Assembly (NCBI GenBank): GCA_900772685.1
Contig: CAAGRP010000125.1
Coordinates: 1-10,135, forward strand
DNA: 10,135 bases
Direction of reading: 5' to 3'
Source: Lachnospiraceae bacterium
Lineage (GTDB): Bacteria > Bacillota > Clostridia > Lachnospirales > Lachnospiraceae
The notes beneath the pieces are model-generated. The model did not search any database. It saw nothing but the letters and a program-made list of their open reading frames with translations, and was not told where the DNA came from. Below, piece by piece: positions 1 to 6,769 of the stretch. Position 1 is the stretch's first letter, and each line of letters begins with the position of its first letter. A program made the position numbers and the translations under genes.

Positions 1-80
1 AGCCCGCAGGGCGAGTTTGCGCAGGAGCCTGAGTGGATAAGCGAGTGCAGCGAGTAGGAAACGCAGCGTGTCTTGGCGGC
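1..80. other. G/C-rich block with repeated GCGAG words, possible intergenic repeat or upstream gene tail
   Basis: This block is clearly more G/C-rich than the A/T-rich stretch after it and repeats the words GCGAG and GCAGCG. Read in frame 1 it is open for 18 codons to a TAG at 55-57, so it could be the 3' end of a gene lying left of the window; the peptide is not one I recognise. Its composition fits a dispersed intergenic repeat at least as well. There is nothing else in the window to compare it with, so neither reading can be decided here. Confidence 0.3.
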
Positions 81-105
81 ATATCTCACACTCGCAGTGT
101 GATAT
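81..105. terminator. Hairpin, weak terminator candidate for an upstream gene
   Basis: ATATC and ACACT (81-85, 88-92) pair with AGTGT and GATAT (96-105). The stem has a two-base bulge and a CGC loop. Only a short, interrupted T/A run follows (TTAATCC), so it is a poor intrinsic terminator by sequence. It sits where transcription from the left would be expected to end, before the leader of the operon below. Confidence 0.25.
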
Positions 106-137
106 TTAATCCGTATTAAAGATTTGCAAACGAATAC

Positions 138-169
138 TTGACAGTAATCCAATTATACATTGCTTTAAC
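138..169 (+). promoter_or_regulatory. Possible sigma-70-type promoter for the leader transcript
   Basis: A perfect TTGACA lies at 138-143. The -10 partner is unclear: TTTAAC at 164-169 is four of six but 20 bases away, while TATACA at 154-159 is too close (10 bases). A promoter is needed about here, upstream of the riboswitch candidate, but the exact elements are not resolved. Confidence 0.3.
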
Positions 170-190
170 TTTCTATTTGTGTTAAGTTAT

Positions 191-319
191 CGAATGTGAA
201 ATCAAAAAGCATATTCGGATGGAATGCGGCCGATCTCCGCAGCGGCGTCCTTGCCACCGTAAAGTCGGGTCTTTCCGTTTATGACTCATAGCCCGCACGA
301 AACTCAGGGGCGTTTTGTG
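191..319 (+). promoter_or_regulatory. Cobalamin riboswitch (divergent, compact)
   Basis: Several parts match the cobalamin aptamer order. GGAA at 221-224 is followed by a five-pair stem TGCGG/CCGCA (225-229, 237-241) with a seven-base loop, as in the conserved GGGAA plus GG-loop-CC element. GGAT (217-220) can pair with GTCC (247-250). GCCACCGTAA at 253-262 resembles the highly conserved GCCACTGTAA. A B12-box-like stretch (about 282-296, CATAGCCCGC against the usual GATACCTGCC) is degenerate. An eight-pair hairpin, CACGAAAC/GTTTTGTG (296-303, 312-319), follows where the regulatory P13 hairpin usually sits. An extra 5' hairpin is at 191-198/210-217. The transporter and CobQ genes downstream strongly fit B12 control. 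The weak B12 box is the main reason for doubt; I did this fold by eye. Confidence 0.6.
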
Positions 320-322
320 AGG
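319..322 (+). promoter_or_regulatory. SD of the leader ORF, touching the riboswitch hairpin
   Basis: GAGG lies seven bases before the ATG at 330. Its first G (319) is the last base of the hairpin 296-319. Folding of the aptamer domain could therefore change ribosome access to this site. The SD match and spacing are seen directly; the gating role is inference. Confidence 0.45.
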
Positions 323-329
323 TAGATGT

Positions 330-377
330 ATGATCATGAAAAAAGGAACTCATGATCTGTTTGGTGTCCCTGTGTAA
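330..377 (+). CDS. Putative 15-residue leader peptide between riboswitch and terminator
   Basis: An ATG at 330-332 opens a 15-codon frame, MIMKKGTHDLFGVPV, ending at TAA 375-377. GAGG at 319-322 gives a standard seven-base spacing. The second ATG at 336 would be 13 bases from the SD and is less likely. The frame runs through the hairpin at 332-357 and then through the 5' arm (365-370) and loop (371-377) of the intrinsic terminator, with its stop codon in the terminator loop. A ribosome reaching that stop would cover the stem and favour readthrough into the exported-protein gene. I do not recognise the peptide as a known family. It could be a chance ORF in a structured leader, but SD, spacing and stop position together make translation plausible. 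Confidence 0.45.
   Translation: MIMKKGTHDLFGVPV
332..357 (+). promoter_or_regulatory. Hairpin inside the leader ORF
   Basis: GATCATGA (332-339) and TCATGATC (350-357) are perfect inverted repeats around a ten-base A/G-rich loop containing AAGGA. The stem begins at the last base of the leader ATG. It may act as an anti-antiterminator or slow a ribosome on the leader ORF. No alternative pairing partner with the terminator was obvious by eye. Confidence 0.5.
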
Positions 378-393
378 GGGACATTTTTATTTT
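365..393 (+). terminator. Intrinsic terminator in the operon leader (attenuator)
   Basis: TGTCCC (365-370) pairs perfectly with GGGACA (378-383) around the loop TGTGTAA, followed directly by TTTTTATTTT (384-393). It lies about 60 bases before the first long gene and right after the riboswitch candidate, which is the usual place for a riboswitch-controlled attenuator. The leader ORF ends in its loop. Confidence 0.8.
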
Positions 394-451
394 ACAGGAA
401 AGTTTCTTTCTGCAAAATAAAATCTTTATTCTAAAGCAATCAGGAGGAAAA

Positions 452-3400
452 ATGAAGAAGAGATTTGTAAAAGCAATATCCGTTTTGATAGCATCGACAA
501 TGGTATTGAGCTCGGTATCATTTGCATCGGCAGATGAAATCCCTGCTGTGTCAGGAGAGGCGGTACAGACAGCAATTGCCACTGAAGAGGATAATAAATC
601 AGCAACGTATGAGCTGAGCACGACAGGAAGTTCAGAGGAAGCCAAAGGATCATCGGATACAGATGCTTCCGCATCAAAAAACGATGATAAAAATAAGGGT
701 GAAAACGAAGGCATCTCTAAAGAAGAAAAGGATGATACCGATAAGTCAGATAAAGAGGCCGCTGATAATGAAGCTTCCGATAAAAAGGCAGACGAAAAAG
801 ATATTGACGTAAAGGATGCTGCCGGAAATAAAGCTGACGGCAAGACAGATAAAGAAGCTGCAGAAAAGGACAAAGGCAATGATGGTTCACAGGCTTCTGA
901 AAAATCAGCGGTAAAAGCTTCGTCATCTGAAAGAGCGAAAAGCGAAGAGAGCAATAAAAAAGAAGGCAGCTCTGAAAATGAGCTGACAACGGCCGCAGAA
1001 GAGACTCCTTCGGGAGCACCTGATAAACCCTCGGCAGCCATCAGCGGACTCAAGGTTTCAAGAGGAGACGGAAGCGAATACGGAATGTTCCCTATATCAA
1101 ATGCGGTTTATACGATAGATGGCGATAAAGTAAAGATCTCTTTCACGACAGCAAAGAAAAAGATCTGGACAAGGATCTATCTTGGACTTTGTACAGATGA
1201 AACTAAAGAACCTTATTTTGAAGGAACCGTTAACGGCAGATCGGTTGATTTTCAGATAGAAGTTCCTGTTTCTGATGCAAATTCATGGATACCGGTATCT
1301 CTGTGGAGAGGTGATAAGCTCGCTTCTGACGGAACGGTTACGGAGGCTGCACACTGGAAGACGGATGAGTATCTCTGGATGAGCATTCCGAATCTTACAA
1401 ATATAACTGCACAGCCGAAGGACGTATGTGTAAAGACCGGAAAAACTGCTGATTTAAGTGTTGAGGCAGACGGTGAAGGACTTTCTTATAAATGGCAGTA
1501 CAGCAGTGACAATGCGCTCTGGAGCAACTGTACGGGAGAGACTGCTTCATCTAAAGAGTACTCGTTTGAGATGTCAAAGGATACCGCAGGGTATTATCGC
1601 TGTATTATCTCCGGCACATACGGAGAGGTCATAAGCAACGCTGCAAAGGCAGAGCTTGCTTCCGATGAAGACGGATATATTTCGGACAGTGCAGCATCAG
1701 CCGTTTATTCGGACAGTGCAATGAACAAGGCCGACAAGCGCGGAACACCTTATACAATGTTCAAGATCGCCGAGTCGGGATTTAAGGTAAAAGGAAATAA
1801 GATAGAGGTTTCCGTAGGTGTAAAGCCTGCTTCATCAGGGAAGTTTTCATATTCTCATATAAGCATATATACAGACAGTGTAAGCAGTAAGGCAGAGCTT
1901 ACGCAAAAGGTAAATGACGGTACGCTTGAAAAAAATGCGGTAGAGGGAAAAACAGATGCTTCAAAAAATCTGCAGTTCTATACCTTCAGTGTTCCGCTCT
2001 CATGCGCGGGAAAGCCGGTATATTTTGTGCCTAAGAGTGCAAGCAAGGGTACATGGTCGATCTCAAGTGAGCTTGCTATCGCAATACCTGCACTCTCTGA
2101 TTTTAAGGCCCCGGGCAATATAACCGTAACCGTTCAGCCTAAAGATGTGACAGCAGCACCGGGTGCACATGTGAAGCTTTCGCTTGAGGCTCAGGGCGAC
2201 GAGGGATTAACACTTTCCTATAAATGGCAGTTCAGTAAGGACGGTAAGACATGGTCTGATGCAGATGGAGCAGATGACGCATCGGATTACAGCTTTAAGA
2301 TGACAGAGGAGCTTGCCGGAAAATACCGCTGTCTTATTTCTGACGGAACAGGAACGGAGGTATTGACCAACGAGGTATCGGTAAGCCTTCCGACAGCGCC
2401 TGTTATAACCGGCAGCACTGTAAAGGTCGTAAAGGACAACGGAGATAATTTTAAAATGTTCGTTGTTGAAAGTTCGGATATAACATCTGACAATAAGGAA
2501 CTCGACATAACTGTCACCACGAAAAACGTATCATTTAATAAGCTTTATTTCGGCTACAAGGACAGTGCGCAGGATGCAGCAGCTGAAGATATAATAAAAG
2601 GAAAAGAAAATAAGGACGGCGGATATACATTTAATTTCAAACGACCGGTATCAGATAAAGGAAAGGTCCTTCCGTTATCCTTATGTAAAGTTGACGGAAC
2701 ATGGTATACGAACCAGTATTTGTGGATGTATATTCCGGATGAAGGTATAAATGAGTCAGAGGATACGGACATTTCCGCAATATTCGGAGGAACAGGAGCT
2801 AAGACCTCGGGATATTTTAATATCGTGTCATCGAAGGCGGTATTAAAGAGTGATTCTATTGTAATAACATTAAATACAAAGAATTCCGGAGAACGCAGCT
2901 GGAATAAGCTTTATATAGGAACTCAGGAAGAGGCAAAGGGCAAGGATGCGTCCTGCATCGGAAAATACGATGCGGATACAGGCATTATGTCATATACCTT
3001 TGAGATCCCGAGATCAAAGCAGGGAATGAACATAGCTGTAACTCCCGGAAATGATGCAGGATGGTTTGCTCACGCAAGGGATATTTTTATAAATATACCG
3101 AATTTCGACAATGTACCTGCAACAACAGAGAACGGAGTTTACGATCTTTACGGATCGGCAGCACCTACAAATAATGTTATAGCTTTGTGCTTTGAAAGGG
3201 AAAGTCAGCTTAAGATCGAAAATAATAAAGCTACGGTCACCCTTGTAACACAGGCAAAGAATTATGATAAGTTATATATAGGGGATGTCTCGGATAAGGA
3301 TTCGGTAAAGGACGAAAAGGCTGCAGCTGCGGTTGACAGATCTGATATAGGTGATGCATACAGAAGCTTTACTTTCGAGATACCGTTGTCGGATCTCGGC

Positions 3401-5416
3401 AAGGATATAAAATATGTCGTTCATAATAAAGCGACCGGCAAATGGAACGATAAGCAGAGTACATTTAAGATAAACAGTATTTTAGGCAAAATATCTGAGA
3501 TAACACCGCCTTCGCCTACAGAGCCGCCGACACCGACAGTAACACCGACACCTAATGTACCGGCGGACGGAGTATACAGCACAACAGGCAGCACGGGTGC
3601 CGCGATGTTCAAGGTCGTGGATGTGCGCCTTACTGTGAAGAATGGCAGGATGACGGCAAGACTTACCACAGGCGGAATCGGCAATGTTCGATTGTATATG
3701 GGATCCGCCAAGGATGCACCGGGAAACAGCAAGGATTGGATAGAGCCGTGCGGAAAGGTAATGCTTGACAGCGGAAAAGAGGGCTATCAGTTTGATATCC
3801 CTGTGAGTGCGCTTGATACACAGATAAAGCTGTCCTCTCAGGGTGAGAGCGGAACATGGCGTGACAGGACCGTAACTATAAGCTCGGCAGATCTTAAAAA
3901 GCTGGGCAGTGACCCGGATGATACACCTTCGGTTACTCCGAATCCGACACCGAAGCCTACGCAGACGCCGACGGATAATAAGCCGGAAACCGAATCACAG
4001 CACAAGGCTGACACAAGCGGCTCAACTTCGGCTGTAAATAACAGTACATCGCTTAAGGACGGAGTATACACACCTGATTCATTTACGATAAGCGGAGGAA
4101 CGGGAAGAGTAAAGATATCCTGCAGCAAGGTCACCATCACTAACGGACAGGCATTTGCAACTATTATATTCAGCAGCAGTAAGTATTCATATGTAAAGGC
4201 AAACGGAAATGTATATTATCCTTCCGTAAGCGGAGGAACATCGACATTTACGATCCCTGTCGAATTAAATAAGAACAATAAGATTATCGGAATGACCACT
4301 GCGATGACACAGGCGCATGAGATCGAATATACGATATTTGTCTATCTTGCGGCTGCTTCTAATACCACCGCAGGCGGTTCGAACTCAGGTCTTGTGAGCT
4401 CGTCGAACAAGGAGCTTGATGAAAAGGCACCGGAGATAGTAGGGCTTACATACAGGTCAGAAACAAAGGTAGAGCATGCAGAATACTTTAAGATATTCAA
4501 TTATGATGACGGTATCGTCCTTCTTGAGATAGATACTACAAAGGATACCGCAAGGGATCCTGATAAGTCAGGTAAAGATACAGACAAAAAAGAAAACGAC
4601 AAAAAGAAAAATAATAAAAAGTCCGATAAAAAGACCGATAAGAGCAATGATGACGAAAAAGATATCTTAGAGGAAGAGAGCGGAGCCGACAGTGACAGCT
4701 CGCTTACAACGGAAGAGGATATAGCGGCTCTTTATCAGGAAAATGTTGTCAAATATCTTATCGTTCCGGAAGAAACAGAGATACCGGTAGGCCTTGATAA
4801 GGACATGATCGTTATACAGCGATCGGATAAAGAAGAATTCAGTGCATTTGTTTCATCACTTGACGTGCTTGGATTTATGGATGAGCTTGATGAGCTGGAC
4901 AAGGTAACGGCACTTGGAGCAGCTAAAGAAGATATAGAAAAAGCCGATAAGGAAATAGCTTCAAAGCTGGATATAAAAGAAGCAAATGATAAGGACAGCA
5001 AAAACGATAAGAACGCAGCAAAGGACAAAGCAGACCAGGAGGAAACTTCGGATAAGGGTGCTGTAATTGCAGGCAGCGGAACGCAGCCTGACTACAAAGC
5101 AATGGTCAAGGCGAAGGTAAATATCGCATTCTTCGGAAGTGAACTGCTTCCAAAGGAAAAGGATGAGGAAGAACTGACCGAAGAGGAGCAGGAGGAACGC
5201 TTTGCCGAAATAACGGACAAGCTCGCAGTGCTCGGAATCCCTGCTGTATTTGACCGCTCGAAAGATGAAAAGAGTGAGCTTGCAAAGGCAGAGTGGATAA
5301 AGGTCTACGGTGCCGTATTCGGAAAGAGCGAAGAGGCCGAAAAGCTGTTTGATGCTAAGGTTAAGGAAGCTAAGAAGAACGATAACGGGGTAAGTGATGA
5401 AAAAACAGATAAATAA
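452..5416 (+). CDS. Large exported multidomain protein with Ig-like domains and a C-terminal SBP-lobe copy; putative surface corrinoid-capture protein
   Basis: AGGAGG (442-447) precedes the ATG. Residues 1-27 are a Sec signal peptide (basic start, hydrophobic core, cleavage likely after ASA). Residues 28-198 are a charged Lys/Asp/Glu/Ala/Ser linker. Then come module 1 (199-315), Ig-like 1 (317-402; W348, YYRC C384), module 2 (about 405-555), Ig-like 2 (556-646; W592, KYRC C627), modules 3 (649-762), 4 (770-885), 5 (894-1012), a Pro/Thr linker (1018-1037), module 6 (1039-1150), a second Pro/Thr linker (1154-1195) and divergent module 7 (1203-1315). Modules share MFxV, an LYxG-like strand, FxIPVS and a Trp before the last strand. 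Residues 1321-1654 match the N-terminal lobe of the SBP encoded next door, expanded by Lys/Asp-rich inserts (1364-1430, 1507-1535), and lack the second lobe. There is no LPXTG, lipobox, SLH repeat or C-terminal membrane segment. I infer ligand capture at the cell surface for the importer downstream; haem or another tetrapyrrole remains possible. Export and modules are clear, function is not. Confidence 0.8.
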   Translation: MKKRFVKAISVLIASTMVLSSVSFASADEIPAVSGEAVQTAIATEEDNKSATYELSTTGSSEEAKGSSDTDASASKNDDKNKGENEGISKEEKDDTDKSDKEAADNEASDKKADEKDIDVKDAAGNKADGKTDKEAAEKDKGNDGSQASEKSAVKASSSERAKSEESNKKEGSSENELTTAAEETPSGAPDKPSAAISGLKVSRGDGSEYGMFPISNAVYTIDGDKVKISFTTAKKKIWTRIYLGLCTDETKEPYFEGTVNGRSVDFQIEVPVSDANSWIPVSLWRGDKLASDGTVTEAAHWKTDEYLWMSIPNLTNITAQPKDVCVKTGKTADLSVEADGEGLSYKWQYSSDNALWSNCTGETASSKEYSFEMSKDTAGYYRCIISGTYGEVISNAAKAELASDEDGYISDSAASAVYSDSAMNKADKRGTPYTMFKIAESGFKVKGNKIEVSVGVKPASSGKFSYSHISIYTDSVSSKAELTQKVNDGTLEKNAVEGKTDASKNLQFYTFSVPLSCAGKPVYFVPKSASKGTWSISSELAIAIPALSDFKAPGNITVTVQPKDVTAAPGAHVKLSLEAQGDEGLTLSYKWQFSKDGKTWSDADGADDASDYSFKMTEELAGKYRCLISDGTGTEVLTNEVSVSLPTAPVITGSTVKVVKDNGDNFKMFVVESSDITSDNKELDITVTTKNVSFNKLYFGYKDSAQDAAAEDIIKGKENKDGGYTFNFKRPVSDKGKVLPLSLCKVDGTWYTNQYLWMYIPDEGINESEDTDISAIFGGTGAKTSGYFNIVSSKAVLKSDSIVITLNTKNSGERSWNKLYIGTQEEAKGKDASCIGKYDADTGIMSYTFEIPRSKQGMNIAVTPGNDAGWFAHARDIFINIPNFDNVPATTENGVYDLYGSAAPTNNVIALCFERESQLKIENNKATVTLVTQAKNYDKLYIGDVSDKDSVKDEKAAAAVDRSDIGDAYRSFTFEIPLSDLGKDIKYVVHNKATGKWNDKQSTFKINSILGKISEITPPSPTEPPTPTVTPTPNVPADGVYSTTGSTGAAMFKVVDVRLTVKNGRMTARLTTGGIGNVRLYMGSAKDAPGNSKDWIEPCGKVMLDSGKEGYQFDIPVSALDTQIKLSSQGESGTWRDRTVTISSADLKKLGSDPDDTPSVTPNPTPKPTQTPTDNKPETESQHKADTSGSTSAVNNSTSLKDGVYTPDSFTISGGTGRVKISCSKVTITNGQAFATIIFSSSKYSYVKANGNVYYPSVSGGTSTFTIPVELNKNNKIIGMTTAMTQAHEIEYTIFVYLAAASNTTAGGSNSGLVSSSNKELDEKAPEIVGLTYRSETKVEHAEYFKIFNYDDGIVLLEIDTTKDTARDPDKSGKDTDKKENDKKKNNKKSDKKTDKSNDDEKDILEEESGADSDSSLTTEEDIAALYQENVVKYLIVPEETEIPVGLDKDMIVIQRSDKEEFSAFVSSLDVLGFMDELDELDKVTALGAAKEDIEKADKEIASKLDIKEANDKDSKNDKNAAKDKADQEETSDKGAVIAGSGTQPDYKAMVKAKVNIAFFGSELLPKEKDEEELTEEEQEERFAEITDKLAVLGIPAVFDRSKDEKSELAKAEWIKVYGAVFGKSEEAEKLFDAKVKEAKKNDNGVSDEKTDK
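1046..4396 (+). repeat. Seven related beta-rich modules within the large exported protein
   Basis: Six modules of about 110-120 residues align by eye, and a seventh is more distant. Recurring landmarks are MF(K/P)x near the start, an (R/K)(I/L)Y(L/F/I/M)G strand, F(E/D/K)(I/R)P(V/L/R)S, then a Trp followed by a beta strand often ending IP. Modules 6 and 7 both open with DGVY, module 5 with NGVY. Examples of the Trp element are HWKTDEYLWMSIP, TWYTNQYLWMYIP and GTWRDRTVTI. Module 7 instead carries QAHEIEYTIFVYL. They recall small beta domains I have seen in clostridial surface proteins near metal-complex importers, but I cannot name a Pfam family with certainty. Confidence 0.65.
1681..1720 (+). 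repeat. 13-base direct repeat, nine-codon period
   Basis: TTCGGACAGTGCA occurs at 1681-1693 and again at 1708-1720, 27 bases apart and in frame, giving SDSA twice at the start of module 2. It is probably a small in-frame duplication in a flexible linker, with no separate function suggested. Confidence 0.6.
4412..5416 (+). other. Truncated, expanded copy of the neighbouring SBP N-lobe
   Basis: This part of the large gene encodes residues 1321-1654 and is related to the first half of the SBP gene that follows. Matching anchors in order are IVGLTY/IDGLEY, KYLIVPEE/DYLIIPEG, GLDKDM/GLDDDI, LGIPAVFDRS/IGIPVFVDRS and EWIKVYGA/EWIKVYAA. At the DNA level GAGTGGATAAAGGTCTA is identical over 17 bases at 5291-5307 and 6174-6190. 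The copy ends in the helix that would link the two lobes and has no second lobe. This looks like an old tandem duplication followed by loss of the C-lobe and growth of charged inserts. Confidence 0.75.
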
Positions 5417-6707
5417 TGATCTGAAGAAAATACTGGCTGCAGTTGCCTGTGCCGGCATGATCCTTTCGGGCTGTGCCGGCGGCAGTGATGCCGCAAAAGC
5501 AGACAGCAGCAAGGCGGAAGTTTCAACGTCAGCTTCGGTTGCCGCAGCATCGGAAGAGGGCGATACGGAAGATGTATCAGATGTATCATCAGCTGCATCC
5601 AAAGGCAGCGAAGATACGGAAAAGAATGCAGGCACAGAGCTCGTAAAGGATGAAAATGCCGTACAGATAGACGGTCTTGAATACGAGGGCAGTATGGAGC
5701 CTGAGTATGCCGGTGGCTTCGCGGTACATTATTATAATGACGGGTATAAGGTTATAGAGGTCAGGGATGATGCGGATTACCTTATCATACCCGAAGGAAA
5801 GGATGCACCGGACGGTCTTGATGACGATATACGGTTGCTTTACCAGCCGCTAGATGATATTTATATCGCAGCGACATCAGCCATGGCGTTGTTTGATTCG
5901 ATAGATGCTCTCGGAAATATAAAGTTTTCAGGCACTAAGGCCGATGGCTGGTACGTGGATAATGCGGTAAGCGCAATGAATGACGGAGATATGACATATG
6001 CCGGAAAATACAGTGCGCCGGATTACGAGATGCTTCTTGACAGCGGTTGTGATCTTGCTGTTGAATCGACGATGATACTTCATTCCCCAAAGGTTCAGGA
6101 GATGCTTGAGACCATCGGGATACCTGTATTTGTGGACCGCTCAAGCTATGAGGAGCATCCGCTCGGAAGGACCGAGTGGATAAAGGTCTATGCGGCAATG
6201 CTTAACAAAGAGGAAGAGGCGGAGGAATTTTTCAAAACACAGACGGACATCATAGATGAGATGAAGGATTATGAAAAGACCGATCTCAAGGTGGCATTTT
6301 TCTATGTGGATTCAAACGGTTCGGTGAATGTAAGAAACGCCAATGACTATATCCCTAAGATGATCGAAATGGGAGGCGGAGAATACGTCTATAATGATGT
6401 GTTTGCCGAAAATGCGGGAAGCGCAAGCACGACAGTCTCAATGGAGCAGTTTTACGATGCGGCGCTTGATGCGGATTATCTTATATATAATGCGTCCATA
6501 GACAAGCCTATAACAAGTGTGGACGACCTTATAGCAAAAAATGAGCTTTTTGCGGAATTTAAAGCAGTGAAAGAAGGACATGTTTATTCGACAGGAAAAG
6601 GTCTCTATCAGGCAACTGACAAGATGGCCAATTTCATAAATGATATCCATCTTATGCTCTCTGGCGGAGAGAAATCGGATATGAGCTTTATATATCCGGT
6701 AGAGTGA
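5397..6707 (+). CDS. Lipoprotein substrate-binding protein of a B12/metal-complex ABC importer (BtuF/FepB-like)
   Basis: This is the extracellular receptor of the importer, expected to bind ligand and deliver it to the permease. The ATG at 5397 follows a GGGGT SD-like word; a GTG three bases earlier is the alternative start. The first 26 residues form a lipoprotein signal ending in LSGC, so Cys26 is the predicted lipidated residue. An Ala/Ser/Glu linker runs to about residue 75. The rest fits the two-lobed class III binding fold with a long linking helix (PF01497-like): GIPVFVDRS near 241, EWIKVY at 260-265, a helical EEEAEEFF segment, then a second lobe including FFYVDSNGSVN and GGGEYVYND. 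At 436 residues it is longer than BtuF, mainly from the linker. Its start lies inside the previous gene (20 bases overlapped), suggesting coupled translation. Corrinoid specificity is inferred from the riboswitch and CobQ; haem or siderophore binding is not excluded by sequence. Confidence 0.85.
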   Translation: MKKQINNDLKKILAAVACAGMILSGCAGGSDAAKADSSKAEVSTSASVAAASEEGDTEDVSDVSSAASKGSEDTEKNAGTELVKDENAVQIDGLEYEGSMEPEYAGGFAVHYYNDGYKVIEVRDDADYLIIPEGKDAPDGLDDDIRLLYQPLDDIYIAATSAMALFDSIDALGNIKFSGTKADGWYVDNAVSAMNDGDMTYAGKYSAPDYEMLLDSGCDLAVESTMILHSPKVQEMLETIGIPVFVDRSSYEEHPLGRTEWIKVYAAMLNKEEEAEEFFKTQTDIIDEMKDYEKTDLKVAFFYVDSNGSVNVRNANDYIPKMIEMGGGEYVYNDVFAENAGSASTTVSMEQFYDAALDADYLIYNASIDKPITSVDDLIAKNELFAEFKAVKEGHVYSTGKGLYQATDKMANFINDIHLMLSGGEKSDMSFIYPVE

Positions 6708-6769
6708 GCGTAGGATCAGATAAGCTATTTGAGCCATTTGACTTGAATTTATTATGATAGGAACAGGAT

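Noticed and set aside
334..1053. Long Ser/Leu-rich reading frame on the minus strand
   Set aside because: It lies opposite the Lys/Asp/Glu-rich linker of the large exported protein; such codons read backwards as Ser/Leu/Phe. It has no domain signal and spans the leader and terminator.
1046..4396. Calling the repeated modules NEAT domains
   Set aside because: They share the beta-rich, surface and importer context, but the canonical NEAT haem motif (YxxxY with the 3-10 helix serine) is not recognisable in modules 1-6.
5380..5420. Programmed frameshift fusing the large protein to the SBP
   Set aside because: The SBP has its own start, signal peptide and lipobox, so an internal fusion would place a signal sequence mid-protein. 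No slippery heptamer with a clear downstream structure was seen.
4961..5635. Second long minus-strand frame across the large gene and SBP gene
   Set aside because: Same cause: low-complexity acidic coding sequence read on the opposite strand, across two well-supported plus-strand genes.
6738..6758. TTGACT and TATGAT before the permease gene as a promoter
   Set aside because: The two hexamers are only nine bases apart, too close for a sigma-70 promoter.
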